NCBI RefSeq assembly: GCF_043290135.1
Contig: NC_134707.1
Span: forward strand, 140,927,319-140,991,318
Source of the DNA: Rhipicephalus microplus
Lineage: Eukaryota > Arthropoda > Arachnida > Ixodida > Ixodidae
DNA length: 64,000 bases
Direction of reading: 5' to 3'
The notes below the pieces were generated by a model, which searched no databases, was not told the DNA's origin, and saw only the letters and a program-made list of their open reading frames with translations. Made by a program: the position numbers and the translations under genes. Positions 47,801 through 60,106 of the stretch are shown here, piece after piece; position 1 is the first letter of the stretch, and each line of letters begins with the position of its first letter.

Positions 47801-50313
47801 TTTCTAGTTGCGGAGTTTCTTGTTGCGGAGTTTCTAGATGTGGAGTTTCTAGTTGTGGAGTTTCTGGCTGTGGAGTTTATAGTTGCGGAGTTTCTAGTAT
47901 CGAAGTTTCTAGTTGTGGAGTTTCTAGTTGTAGAGTTTCTAGTTGTAGAGTTTCTAGTTGCGAAGTCTCAAGTTGTGGAGTTTCTAGTTGTGGAGTTTCT
48001 AGTGGCGGAGTTTCTAGTTGCAGAGTTTCTAGTTGCGGAGTTTTCTAGTTGTGGAGTTTCTGGTTGCGGAGTTTCTAGTTGTAAAGTTTCTAGTTTTGGA
48101 GTTTGTAGTTGTGGAGTATCTAGTTGTGGGCTTTCAAGTTGTGGAGTTTCTAGTTGTGGAGTTTCTAGTTGCGGAGTTTTCTAGTCGCGAAGTCTGTAGT
48201 TGTGGAGTTTCTAGTTGTGGAATTTCTAGTTACGGAGTTTCTAGTTGTGGAGCTTTTAGTTGAGGAGTCTCTAGTTGTTGAGTCTCTAGTTGTGGAATAT
48301 CTAGTTGTGGAGTTTCTAGCTGTGGAGTTTCTATTTGTGGAATTTCAAGTTGTGGAGTCTCTAGTGGCGGAGTGAGTTTCTAGTGGCGGAGTTTCTGGTT
48401 GTGGAGTTTCTAGTTGCGGAGCCAGTAGTTGTGGAGTTTCTAGTTGTGGAGTTTCTAGTGTTTGAATTTCAAGTTGCCGAGTTCTTTAGTTGCGAAGTCT
48501 CAAGTTGTGGAGTTTCTAGCTGTGAAGTTTCTAGTTGCGGAGTTTCTAGTTGCGGAGTTTCTAGTTGTGGAGTTTTTAGTTGAGGAGTCTCTAGTTGTGG
48601 AGTCTCTAGTTGTGGAGTTTCTAGTTGTGGAGTGTCTACTTGTGGAGTTTCTAGTTTTCGAGTTTCTAGTTACGGAGTTTCTAGTTGTGGAGTTTTTAGT
48701 TGTGGAGCTTTTAGTTGAGGAGTCTCTAGTTGTTGAGTCTCTAGTTGTGGAAGTTCTAGTTGTGGAGTTTCTAGTTGCGGAGTTTCTAGATGTGGATTTT
48801 CTAGTTGTTGAGTTTCTAGTTGCCGAGTTTCTAGTTGCGAAGTCTCAAGTCGAGGAGTTTTTAGCTGTGCAATTTCTAGTTGCGGAGCTTCTATTTGCGG
48901 AGTTTCTAGTTGCGGAGCTTCTAGTTGTGGAATTTGTAGTTGTGGAATATATAGTTGTGGTGTTTCAAGTTGTGGAGTTTCTAGTGGCGGAGTTTCTAGT
49001 TGCAGAGTTTCTAGTTGCGGAGTATCTAGTTGTGGGCTTTCAAGTTGTGGAGTTTCTAGTTGTGGAGTTTGTAGTTGCGGAGTTTTCTAGTTGCGGAGTC
49101 TGTAGTTGTGGAGTTTCTAGTTGTGGAGTTTGTAGTTGTGGAGTATCTAGTTGTGGACTTTCAAGTTCTGAAGTTGCTAGTTGTGGAGTTTCTAGTTGCT
49201 GAGTTTTCTTGTTGCGGAGTCTGTAGTTGTGGAGCTTCTAGTTGTGGAGATTCTAGTTGTGGATTTTCTAGCTGTGGAGTTTCTAGTTGCGGAGTTTCTA
49301 GAGTTGGTGTTCGTAGTTGTGGAGTTCGTAGTTGTGGAGTTTCTAGTTGTGGAGTCTCTAGTTGGGGAGTTTCGAGTTGTGGAGTTTCTAGCTGTGGAGT
49401 TTGTAGTTGTGGAGTATCTAGTTGTGGGCTTTCAAGTTGTGGAGTTTCTAGTTATGGAGTTTCTAGTTGCGGAGTTTTCTAGTCGCGGAGTCTGTAGTTG
49501 TGGAGTTTCTAGTTGTGGGATTTCTAGTTACGGAGTTTCTAGTTGTGGAGCTTTTAGTTGAGGAGTCTCTAGTTGTTGAGTCTCTAGTCGTGGAATTTCT
49601 AGTTGTGGAGTTTCTAGCTGTGGAGTTTCTATTTGTGGAATTTCAAGTTGTGGAGTCTCTAGTGGCGGAGTGAGTTTCTAGTGGCGGAGTTTCTGGTTGT
49701 GGAGTTTCTAGTTGCGGAGCCAGTAGTTGTGGAGTTTCTAGTTGTGGAGTTTCTAGTGTTTGAATTTCAAGTTGCCGAGTTCTTTAGTTGCGAAGTCTCA
49801 AGTTGTGGAGTTTCTAGCTGTGAAGTTTCTAGTTGCGGAGTTTCTAGTTGCGGAGTTTCTAGTTGTGGAGTTTTTAGTTGAAGAGTCTCTAGTTGGGGAG
49901 TCTCTAGTTGTGGAGTTTCTAGTTGTGGAGTGTCTACTTGTGGAGTTTCTAGTTTTCGAGTTTCTAGTTACGGAGTTTCTAGTTGTGGAGTTTTTAGTTG
50001 TGGAGCTTTTAGTTGAGGAGTCTCTAGTTGTTGAGTCTCTAGTTGTGGAAGTTCTAGTTGTGGAGTTTCTAGTTGCGGAGTTTCTAGATGTGGAGTTTCT
50101 AGTTGTGGAGTTTCTGGCTGTGGAGTTTAGAGTTGCGGAGTTTCTAGTATCGGAGTTTCTAGTTGTGGAGTTTCTAGTTGTGGAGTTTCTAGTTGTAGAG
50201 TTTCTAGTTGCGAAGTCTCAAGTTGTGGAGTTTCTAGTTGTGGAGTTTCTAGTTGTGGGGTTCGTAGTTGTGGGGTTCGTAGTTGTGGGGTTCGTAGTTG
50301 TGCAGTTCTAGTT
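44894..50313. repeat. Higher-order repeat unit U9 (short form, 5,420 bp)
   Basis: Antisense block at 45805-46161. It follows U8 at an offset of 7,119 bp, rising to 7,149 bp after 46.7 kb. The 30-bp step corresponds to two extra ggggttcgtag 15-mers at 46681-46740. The second gagtgagtttc landmark lies 1,298 bp after the first, as in U3 and U8, but U9 lacks the two later duplications of U8. Confidence 0.85.
46681..46740 (+). repeat. Four consecutive ttgtggggttcgtag units
   Basis: GGGG tracts lie at 46685-46688, 46700-46703, 46715-46718 and 46730-46733, separated by 11-base loops. Other units have two or three such tracts (for example 4057-4090, 50257-50290). This is a local slippage expansion of two units, and it explains the 30-bp offset change between U8 and U9. 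Four tracts is the minimum for an intramolecular G-quadruplex, but the loops are long, so stability is doubtful. Confidence 0.85.
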
Positions 50314-53300
50314 GTGGAGTCTCTAGTTGAGGAGTTTCCATTTGTGTTGTTTCTAGCTGTGGAGTTTCTAGTTGCGAAGTTTCTAGATGCAGAGTTTCTA
50401 GTTGCGGAGTTTTCTAGTTGCGAAGTTTCTAGATGCAGAGTTTCTAGTTGCGGAGTTCCAAGTTGTGGAGTTTCTAGTTGTGGAGCTTCTAGTTCTGGGG
50501 TTCGTAGTTGTGGGATTCGTAGTTGTGCAGTTTCTAGTTTTGCAGTCCCTAGTTGTGGAGTTTCCAGTTGTGGAGTTTCTAGCTGTGGAGTTTCTAGTTG
50601 CGGAGTTTCTAGTTGCAGAGTTTCTAGTTGTGAAGTTTTCTAGTTGTGGAGATTCTAGTGGTGGAGTTTCTAGTTGCGGAGTTTCAAGTTGTGGAGTTTC
50701 TCGTTGTGGAGTTTCTAGTTGTGGATTTTCTAGCTGTGGAGTTTCTAGTTGCGAAGTTTTTAGTTGCGGAGTTTCTGGTTGTGGAGTTTCTAGTTGTGGA
50801 GTCTGTAGTTGTGGAGTATCTATTTGTTGGGTTTCAAGTCGTGGAGTTTCTAGCTGTGGAGTTTCTAGTTGCGGAACTTCTAGTTGCGGAGTTTCTAGTT
50901 GTGGAGCTTCTAGTTCTGGGGTTCGTTGTTGTGGGGTTCGTAGTTGTGCAGTTTCTAGTTTTGGAGTCTCTAGTTGTGGAGTTTCCAGTTGTGGAGTTTC
51001 TAGCTGTGGAGTTTCTAGTTGCGGAGTTTCTAGTTGCAGAGATTCTAGTTGTTGATTTTGTAGTCGTGGAGTATATAGTTGTGGTGTTTCAAATTGTGGA
51101 GTTTCTAGTTGCGGAGTTTCTAGTTGCAGAATTTCTAGTTCCGGAGTTTTCTAGTTGTGGAGTTCGTAGTTGTGGAGTTTCTAGTTGTGAAGTCTCTAGT
51201 TGGGGAGTTTCCAGTTGTGGAATTTCTAGCTGTGGAGTTTTCTAGTTGTGGAGATTCTAGTGGCGGAGTTTCTAGTTGCGGAGTTTCAAGTTGTGGAGTT
51301 TCTAGTTGTGGATTTTCTAGCTGTGGAGTTTCTAGTTGCGGAGTTTTTAGTTGCGGAGTTTCTGGTTGTTGAGTTTCTAGTTCTGGAGTCTGTAGTTGTG
51401 GAGTATTTATTTGTTGGGTTTCAAGTTGTGGAGTTTCTAGTTGTTGAGTTTCTAGTAGTTGAGTTTCCAGTTGCCGAGTTTCTAGTTGCAAAATCTCAAG
51501 TCGTGGAGTTTCTAGCTGTGGAGTTTCTAGTTGCGGAGTTTCTAGTTGCGGAGTTTCTAGTTGTAGATTTTGTAGTTGTGGAGCATATAGTTGTGGTGTT
51601 TCAAGTTCCGGAGTTTTCTAGTTGTGGAGTTTCTAGTGGCGGAGTTTCTAGCTGTGTAGCTTCAAGTTGTGGAGTTTCTCGTTGTGGAGTTTCTAGTTGT
51701 GTAGTTTCTAGTTGTGGAGTTTCTAGTTGTGGAGTTTTAGTTGTGGAGTTTAAAGTTGTGGAATTTATAGGTGTGGAGTTTCTAGTTGTGGAGTTTCTAG
51801 TTTTCGGGTTTCTAGTTACGGAGTTTCTAGTTGTGGAGTTTCTAGTTGTGCAGTTTCTAGTTGTGGAGCTTTTAGTTGAGGAGTCTCTAGTTGTTGAGTA
51901 TCTAGTTGTGGAAGTTCTAGTTGTGGAGTTTCTTGTTGCGGAGTTTCTAGTTGTGGAGTTTCTAGTTGTGGAGTTTCTGGCTGTGGAGTTTCTAGTTGTG
52001 GGGTTCGTAGTTGTGGGGTTCGTAGTTGTGGAGTTTCTAGTTGCGGAGTTTCAAGTCGTGGAGTTTCTCGTTGTGGAGTTTCTAGTTGTGGATTGTCTAG
52101 CTGTGGAGTTTCTAGTTGCGGAGTTTTTAGTTGCGGAGTTTCTTGTTGTGAAGTTTCTAGTTGTGGAGTTTCCAGTTGTGGAGTTTGTAGTTGTGGAGTA
52201 TCTATTTGTTGGGTTTCAAGTTGTGGAGTTTCTAGTTGTGGAGTTTCTAGTTGTGGATTTTCTAGTTGTTGAGTTTCTAGTTGCCGAGTTTCTAGTTGCG
52301 AAGTCTCAAGTCGAGGAGTTTTTAGCTGTGGAATTTCTAGTTGCGGAGCTTCTATTTGCGGAGTTTCTAGTTGCGGAGCTTCTCTTTGTGGAATTTGTAG
52401 TTGTGGAATATATAGTTGTGGTGTTTCAAGTTGTGGAGTTTCTAGTGGCGGAGTTTCTAGTTGCAGAGTTTCTAGTTGCGGAGTATCTAGTTGTGGGCTT
52501 TCAAGTTGTGGAGTTTCTAGTTGTGGAGTTTGTAGTTGCGGAGTTTTCTAGTTGTGGAGTCTGTAGTTGTGGAGTTTCTAGTTGTGGAGTTTGTAGTTGT
52601 GGAGTATCTAGTTGTGGACTTTCAAGTTGTGAAGTTGCTAGTTGTGGAGTTTCTAGTTGCTGAGTTTTCTAGTTGCGGAGTCTGTAGTTGTGGAGCTTCT
52701 AGTTGTGGAGTTTCTAGTTGTGGATTTTCTAGCTGTGGAGTTTCTAGTTGCGGAGTTTCTAGTTGTGGTGTTCGTAGTTGTGGAGTTCGTAGTTGTGGAG
52801 TTTCTAGTTGTGGAGTCTCTAGTTTGGGAGTTTCGAGTTGTGGAGTTTCTAGCTGTGGAGTTTGTAGTTGTGGAGTATCTAGTTGTGGGCTTTCAAGTTG
52901 TGGAGTTTCTAGTTTTCGAGTTTCTAGTTACGGAGTTTCTAGTTGTGGAGTTTTTAGTTGTGGAGCTTTTAGTTGAGGAGTCTCTAGTTGTTGAGTCTCT
53001 AGTTGTGGAAGTTCTAGTTGTGGAGTTTCTAGTTGAGGAGTCTCTAGTTGTTGAGTCTCTAGTTGTAGAAGTTCTAGGTGTGGAGTTTCTAGTTGCGGAG
53101 TTTCTTGTTGCGGAGTTTCTAGATGTGGAGTTTCTAGTTGTGGAGTTTCTGGCTGTGGAGTTTATAGTTGCGGAGTTTCTAGTATCGAAGTTTCTAGTTG
53201 TGGAGTTTCTAGTTGTAGAGTTTCTAGTTGTAGAGTTTCTAGTTGCGAAGTCTCAAGTTGTGGAGTTTCTAGTTGTGGAGTTTCTAGTGGCGGAGTTTCT

Positions 53301-54300
53301 AGTTGCAGAGTTTCTAGTTGCGGAGTTTTCTAGTTGTGGAGTTTCTGGTTGCGGAGTTTCTAGTTGTAAAGTTTCTAGTTGTGGAGTTTGTAGTTGTGGA
53401 GTATCTAGTTGTGGGCTTTCAAGTTGTGGAGTTTCTAGTTGTGGAGTTTCTAGTTGCGGAGTTTTCTAGTCGCGGAGTCTGTAGTTGTGGAGTTTCTAGT
53501 TGTGGAATTTCTAGTTACGGAGTTTCTAGTTGTGGAGCTTTTAGTTGAGGAGTCTCTAGTTGTTGAGTCTCTAGTTGTGGAATATCTAGTTGTGGAGTTT
53601 CTAGCTGTGGAGTTTCTATTTGTGGAATTTCAAGTTGTGGAGTCTCTAGTGGCGGAGTGAGTTTCTAGTGGCGGAGTTTCTGGTTGTGGAGTTTCTAGTT
53701 GCGGAGCCAGTAGTTGTGGAGTTTCTAGTTGTGGAGTTTCTAGTGTTTGAATTTCAAGTTGCCGAGTTCTTTAGTTGCGAAGTCTCAAGTTGTGGAGTTT
53801 CTAGCTGTGAAGTTTCTAGTTGCGGAGTTTCTAGTTGCGGAGTTTCTAGTTGTGGAGTTTTTAGTTGAGGAGTCTCTAGTTGTGGAGTCTCTAGTTGTGG
53901 AGTTTCTAGTTGTGGAGTGTCTACTTGTGGAGTTTCTAGTTTTCGAGTTTCTAGTTACGGAGTTTCTAGTTGTGGAGTTTTTAGTTGTGGAGCTTTTAGT
54001 TGAGGAGTCTCTAGTTGTTGAGTCTCTAGTTGTGGAAGTTCTAGTTGTGGAGTTTCTAGTTGCGGAGTTTCTAGATGTGGAGTTTCTAGTTGTGGAGTTT
54101 CTGGCTGTGGAGTTTAGAGTTGCGGAGTTTCTAGTATCGGAGTTTCTAGTTGTGGAGTTTCTAGTTGTGGAGTTTCTAGTTGTAGAGTTTCTAGTTGCGA
54201 AGTCTCAAGTTGTGGAGTTTCTAGTTGTGGAGTTTCTAGTTGTGGGGTTCGTAGTTGTGGGGTTCGTAGTTGTGGGGTTCGTAGTTGTGCAGTTCTAGTT
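50314..54300. repeat. Higher-order repeat unit U10 (short form, 3,987 bp)
   Basis: Close to the U1 order, with the antisense block at 51135-51491. It has lost 90 bp (six 15-mers) near 50838, where gggtttcaag runs directly into tcgtggagtttctagctg; the guttering units with gttgttgaatttc and gcgaaatctc are absent. Its gttgcggagtttcttg variant shows that it does not belong to the U4-U6 subfamily. Confidence 0.85.
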
Positions 54301-55737
54301 GTGGAGTCTCTAGTTGAGGAGTTTCCATTTGTGTTGTTTCTAGCTGTGGAGTTTCTTGTTGCGAAGTTTCTAGATGCAGAGTTTCTAGTTGCGGAGTTTT
54401 CTAGTTGTGGAGATTGTAGTGGCGGAGTTTCTAGTTGCGGAGTTCCAAGTTGTGGAGTTTCTAGTTGTGGAGCTTCTAGTTCTGGGGTTCGTAGTTGTGG
54501 GATTCGTAGTTGTGCAGTTTCTAGTTTTGCAGTCCCTAGTTGTGGAGTTTCCAGTTGTGGAGTTTCTAGCTGTGGAGTTTCTAGTTGCGGAGTTTCTAGT
54601 TGCAGAGTTTCTAGTTGTGAAGTTTTCTAGTTGTGGAGATTCTAGTGGCGGAGTTTCTAGTTGCGGAGTTTCAAGTTGTGGAGTTTCTCGTTGTGGAGTT
54701 TCTAGTTGTGGATTTTCTAGCTGTGGAGTTTCTAGTTGCGAAGTTTTTAGTTGCGGAGTTTCTGGTTGTGGAGTTTCTAGTTGTGGAGTCTGTAGTTGTG
54801 GAGTATCTATTTGTTGGGTTTCAAGTTGTGGAGTTTCTAGTTGTGGAGTTTCTACTTGTTGAATTTCTAGTAGTTGAGTTTCTAGTTGCCGAGTTTCTAG
54901 TTGCGAAATCTCAAGTCGTGGAGTTTCTAGCTGTGGAGTTTCTAGTTGCGGAACTTCTAGTTGCGGAGTTTCTAGTTGTGGAGCTTCTAGTTCTGGGGTT
55001 CGTTGTTGTGGGGTTCGTAGTTGTGCAGTTTCTGGTTTTGGAGTCTCTAGTTGTGGAGTTTCCAGTTGTGGAGTTTCTAGCTGTGGAGTTTCTAGTTGCG
55101 GAGTTTCTAGTTGCAGAGATTCTAGTTGTTGATTTTGTAGTCGTGGAGTATATAGTTGTGGTGTTTCAAGTTGTGGAGTTTCTAGTTGCGGAGTTTCTAG
55201 TTGCAGAGTTTCTAGTTCCGGAGTTTTCTAGTTGTGGAGTTCGTAGTTGTGGAGTTTCTAGTTGTGAAGTCTCTAGTTGGGGAGTTTCCAGTTGTGGAAT
55301 TTCTAGCTGTGGAGTTTTCTAGTTGTGGAGATTCTAGTGGCGGAGTTTCTAGTTGCGGAGTTTCAAGTTGTGGAGTTTCTAGTTGTGGATTTTCTAGCTG
55401 TGGAGTTTCTAGTTGCGGAGTTTTTAGTTGCGGAGTTTCTGGTTGTTGAGTTTCTAGTTCTGGAGTCTGTAGTTGTGGAGTATTTATTTGTTGGGTTTCA
55501 AGTTGTGGAGTTTCTAGTTGTTGAGTTTCTAGAAGTTGAGTTTCCAGTTGCCGAGTTTCTAGTTGCAAAATCTCAAGTCGTGGAGTTTCTAGCTGTGGAG
55601 TTTCTAGTTGCGGAGTTTCTAGTTGCGGAGTTTCTAGTTGTAGATTTTGTAGTTGTGGAGTATATAGTTGTGGTGTTTCAAGTTCCGGAGTTTTCTAGTT
55701 GTGGAGTTTCTAGTGGCGGAGTTTCTAGCTGTGTAGC

Positions 55738-58700
55738 TTCAAGTTGTGGAGTTTCTCGTTGTGGAGTTTCTAGTTGTGTAGTTTGTAGTTGTGGAGTATC
55801 TAGTTGTGGACTTTCAAGTTTTGGAGTTTCTAGTTGTGGAGTTTCTAGTTGTGGAGTTTCTAGTTGTTAATTTTCTAGCTGTGGAGTTTCTATTTGCGGA
55901 GTTTCTAGTTGCAGAGTTTCTAGTTGCGGATTTTCTAGCTGTGGAATTTCTGCTTGCAGAGTTTTTAGTTGCGGTGTTTCTAGTTGTGGAGTTTCTAGTT
56001 GTTGAGTTTCTAGTTGCCGAGTTCTTTAGTTGCGAAGTCTCAAGTTGTAGAGTTTCTAGCTGTGGAGTTTCTAGTTGCGGAGTTTCTAGTTGCGGAGTTT
56101 CTAGTTGTGGAGTTTTTAGTTGTGGAGTCTCTAGTTGTGGAGTTTCTAGTTGTGGAGTGTCTACTTGTGGAGTTTCTAGTTGTGGAGTTTCTATTTGTAG
56201 TTTTTAGTTTTCGAGTTTGTAGTTGTGGATTTTCTAGTTGCAGAGTTCCTAGTTTTGGAGTATCTAGTTGCGGAGTCTCTAATTGTGCAGTCTCTAGTTT
56301 TGGAATCTCTAGTTGTGGAGTTTCTGGTTGTGGAGTTTATAAATGTGGAATTCCTAGTTGTGGAGATTCTAGTTGCGGAGAGTCTGGTGGCGGAGTTTCT
56401 AGTTCTGGAGCTTCTAGTTGTGGAGTCTGTAGTTGTGGAATTTGTAGTTGCATAGTTTCTAGTTGTGGAGTTTCTAGTTGTGGAGTTTTAGTTGCGGAGT
56501 TTAAAGTTGTGGAATTTATAGGTGTGGAGTTTCTAGTTGTGGAGTTTCTAGTTTTCGGGTTTCTAGTTACGGAGTTTCTAGTTGTGGAGTTTCTAGTTGT
56601 GGAGTTTCTAGTTGTGGAGCTTTTAGTTGAGGAGTCTCTAGTTGTTGAGCTTCTAGTTGTGGAAGTTCTAGTTGTGGAGTTTCTAGTTGCGGAGTTTCTG
56701 GCTGTGGAGTTTCTAGTTGCGGAGTTTCTAGTTGTGGAGTTTTTAGTTGTGAGGTTCGTAGTTGTGGAGTTTCTAGTTGTCGAGTTTCTGGTTGTGGAGT
56801 CTCTAGTTGTGGAGTTTCTAGTTGTGGAGTTTCTAGTTGTGAAGTCTCAAGTTGTGGAGTTTCTAGTTGTGGAGTTTCTAGTTGTGGAGCTTCTAGTTGT
56901 GGGGTTCGTAGTTGTGTGGTTCGTAGTTGTGGAGTTTCTAGTTGCGGAGTTTCTCGTTGTGAAGTCTCAAGTTGTGGAGTTTCTAGTTGTGGAGTTTCTA
57001 GTTGTAGAGCTTCTAGTTGTGGGGTTCGTAGTTGTCGGGTTCGTAGTTGTGGAGTTTCTAGTTGCGGAGTTTCTCGTTGTGAAGTTTCTAGTTGTGGAGT
57101 TTCTAGTTGTGGAGTTTCTAGTAGTTGAGTTTCTAGTTGCCGAGTTTCTAGTTGCGACGTCTCAAGTCGTGGAGTTTTTAGCTGTGGAGTTTCTAGTTGC
57201 GGAGCTTCTAGTTGTGGAGTTTCTAGTTGCGGAGTTTCTAGTTGTGGAATTTTTAGTTGTGGAGTATATAGTTGTGGTGTTTCAGGTTGTGGAGTTTCTA
57301 GTGGCGGAGTTTCTAGTTGCAGAGTTTCTATTTGCGGAGTTTTCTAGTTGTGGAGTTTCTAGTTGCGGAGTTTCTAGTTGTGGACCTTCAAGTTGTGGAG
57401 TTTTTAGTTGTGGAGTTTCTAGTTGTGGAGTTTGTAGTTGTGGAGTATTTAGTTTGGGCTTTCAAGTTGTGGAGTTTCTAGTTGTGGAGTTTCTAGTTGC
57501 GGAGTTTTCTAGTGGCGGAGTCTGTAGTTGTGGAGTTTCTAGTTGTGGAACTTCTAGTTACGGAGTTTCTAGTTGTGGAGCTTTTAGTTGAGGAGTCTCT
57601 AGTTGTTGAGTCTCTAGTTGTGGAATTTCTCGTTGTGGAGTGTCTAGTTGCAGAGTTTCAAGTTGTGGAGTTTCTAGTTGCGGAGTCTCTAGTTGTAGAG
57701 TTTCTAGTTGCGGAGTTTCTAGCTGTGGAGATTCTAGTGGCGGAGTCTCTAGTTGTGCAGTCTCTAGTTGTGGAGTCTGTAGTTGTCCCGTTTCTATTTG
57801 CGGAGTTTGAAGTTGTGGAGTTTCTAGCTGTAGAGTTTCTAGTTGCAGGGTTTCTAGTTGCGGAGTTTTCTAGTTGTGGAGTTTCTAGTTGCGGAGTTTC
57901 TAGTTGCGGAGTTTCAAGTTGTGGAGTTTCTCGTTGTGGAGTTTCTAGTTGTGTAGTTTGTAGTTGTGGAGTATCTAGTTGTGGACTTTCAAGTTTTGGA
58001 GTTTCTAGTTGTGGAGTTTCTAGTTGTGGAGTTTCTAGTTGTTAATTTTCTAGCTGTGGAGTTTCGATTTGCGGAGTTTCTAGTTGCAGAGTTTCTAGTT
58101 GCGGATTTTCTAGCTGTGGAATTTCTGCTTGCAGAGTTTTTGGTTGCGGTGTTTCTAGTTGTGGAGTTTCTAGTTGTTGAGTTTCTAGTTGCCGAGTTCT
58201 TTAGTTGCGAAGTCTCAAGTTGTAGAGTTTCTAGCTGTGGAGTTTCTAGTTGCGGAGTTTCTAGTTGCGGAGTTTCTAGTTGTGGAGTTTTTAGTTGTGG
58301 AGTCTCTAGTTGTGGAGTTTCTAGTTGTGGAGTGTCTACTTGTGGAGTTTCTAGTTGTGGAGTTTCTATTTGTAGTTTTTAGTTTTCGAGTTTGTAGTTG
58401 TGGATTTTCTAGTTGCAGAGTTCCTAGTTTTGGAGTATCTAGTTGCGGAGTCTCTAATTGTGCAGTCTCTAGTTTTGGAATCTCTAGTTGTGGAGTTTCT
58501 GGTTGTGGAGTTTATAAATGTGGAATTCCTAGTTGTGGAGATTCTAGTTGCGGAGAGTCTGGTGGCGGAGTTTCTAGTTCTGGAGCTTCTAGTTGTGGAG
58601 TCTGTAGTTGTGGAATTTGTAGTTGCATAGTTTCTAGTTGTGGAGTTTCTAGTTGTGGAGTTTTAGTTGCGGAGTTTAAAGTTGTGGAATTTATAGGTGT

Positions 58701-60087
58701 GGAGTTTCTAGTTGTGGAGTTTCTAGTTTTCGGGTTTCTAGTTACGGAGTTTCTAGTTGTGGAGTTTCTAGTTGTGGAGTTTCTAGTTGTGGAGCTTTTA
58801 GTTGAGGAGTCTCTAGTTGTTGAGCTTCTAGTTGTGGAAGTTCTAGTTGTGGAGTTTCTAGTTGCGGAGTTTCTGGCTGTGGAGTTTCTAGTTGCGGAGT
58901 TTCTAGTTGTGGAGTTTTTAGTTGTGAGGTTCGTAGTTGTGGAGTTTCTAGTTGTCGAGTTTCTGGTTGTGGAGTCTCTAGTTGTGGAGTTTCTAGTTGT
59001 GGAGTTTCTAGTTGTGAAGTCTCAAGTTGTGGAGTTTCTAGTTGTGGAGTTTCTAGTTGTGGAGCTTCTAGTTGTGGGGTTCGTAGTTGTGTGGTTCGTA
59101 GTTGTGGAGTTTCTAGTTGCGGAGTTTCTCGTTGTGAAGTCTCAAGTTGTGGAGTTTCTAGTTGTGGAGTTTCTAGTTGTAGAGCTTCTAGTTGTGGGGT
59201 TCGTAGTTGTCGGGTTCGTAGTTGTGGAGTTTCTAGTTGCGGAGTTTCTCGTTGTGAAGTTTCTAGTTGTGGAGTTTCTAGTTGTGGAGTTTCTAGTAGT
59301 TGAGTTTCTAGTTGCCGAGTTTCTAGTTGCGACGTCTCAAGTCGTGGAGTTTTTAGCTGTGGAGTTTCTAGTTGCGGAGCTTCTAGTTGTGGAGTTTCTA
59401 GTTGCGGAGTTTCTAGTTGTGGAATTTTTAGTTGTGGAGTATATAGTTGTGGTGTTTCAGGTTGTGGAGTTTCTAGTGGCGGAGTTTCTAGTTGCAGAGT
59501 TTCTATTTGCGGAGTTTTCTAGTTGTGGAGTTTCTAGTTGCGGAGTTTCTAGTTGTGGACCTTCAAGTTGTGGAGTTTTTAGTTGTGGAGTTTCTAGTTG
59601 TGGAGTTTGTAGTTGTGGAGTATTTAGTTTGGGCTTTCAAGTTGTGGAGTTTCTAGTTGTGGAGTTTCTAGTTGCGGAGTTTTCTAGTGGCGGAGTCTGT
59701 AGTTGTGGAGTTTCTAGTTGTGGAACTTCTAGTTACGGAGTTTCTAGTTGTGGAGCTTTTAGTTGAGGAGTCTCTAGTTGTTGAGTCTCTAGTTGTGGAA
59801 TTTCTCGTTGTGGAGTGTCTAGTTGCGGAGTTTCAAGTTGTGGAGTTTCTAGTTGCGGAGTCTCTAGTTGTAGAGTTTCTAGTTGCGGAGTTTCTAGCTG
59901 TGGAGATTCTAGTGGCGGAGTCTCTAGTTGTGCAGTCTCTAGTTGTGGAGTCTGTAGTTGTCCCGTTTCTATTTGCGGAGTTTGAAGTTGTGGAGTTTCT
60001 AGCTGTAGAGTTTCTAGTTGCAGGGTTTCTAGTTGCGGAGTTTTCTAGTTGTGGAGTTTCTAGTTGCGGAGTTTCTAGTTGCGGAGT
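55738..60087. repeat. Recent tandem duplication, period 2,175 bp
   Basis: 55738-57912 is repeated at 57913-60087; 2,175 is exactly 145 units. Homology runs to 60106, where ctcgttg becomes ctggttg. I noticed only three substitutions between copies: ctattt/cgattt (about 55888 and 58063), ttagttgcggt/ttggttgcggt (about 55966 and 58141) and gcagag/gcggag (57652 and 59827). Each copy contains one of the two longest open frames of the window (56014-57591 and 58189-59766, 525 codons), with the same translation. Confidence 0.93.
56014..57591 (+). other. Longest open frame (525 codons), not called as a gene
   Basis: The frame stays open because 15 bp is five codons. It reads FLVVE-type repeats, switches to SSCGV-type repeats where off-length units shift the phase, and switches back. 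It has no ATG start at its 5' end (first codon TTG), no non-repetitive domain and no detectable signal sequence distinct from the repeat. Its neighbour at 58189-59766 is the duplicated copy. Frames of 471-521 codons at 16293, 18142, 23458, 5827, 9115, 33333, 38799 and 51248 are of the same kind. If the array is transcribed, translation of such frames is possible in principle, but nothing here supports a functional protein. Confidence 0.6.
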
Positions 60088-60106
60088 TTCAAGTTGTGGA
60101 GTTTCT

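Noticed and set aside
56014..59766. Long open frames (up to 525 codons) as protein genes, for example repeat-rich surface or secreted proteins
   Set aside because: They arise on both strands and in two frames per strand because the unit is five codons long. They start at GTG or TTG, change repeat type where off-length units shift the phase, and contain no non-repeat domain.
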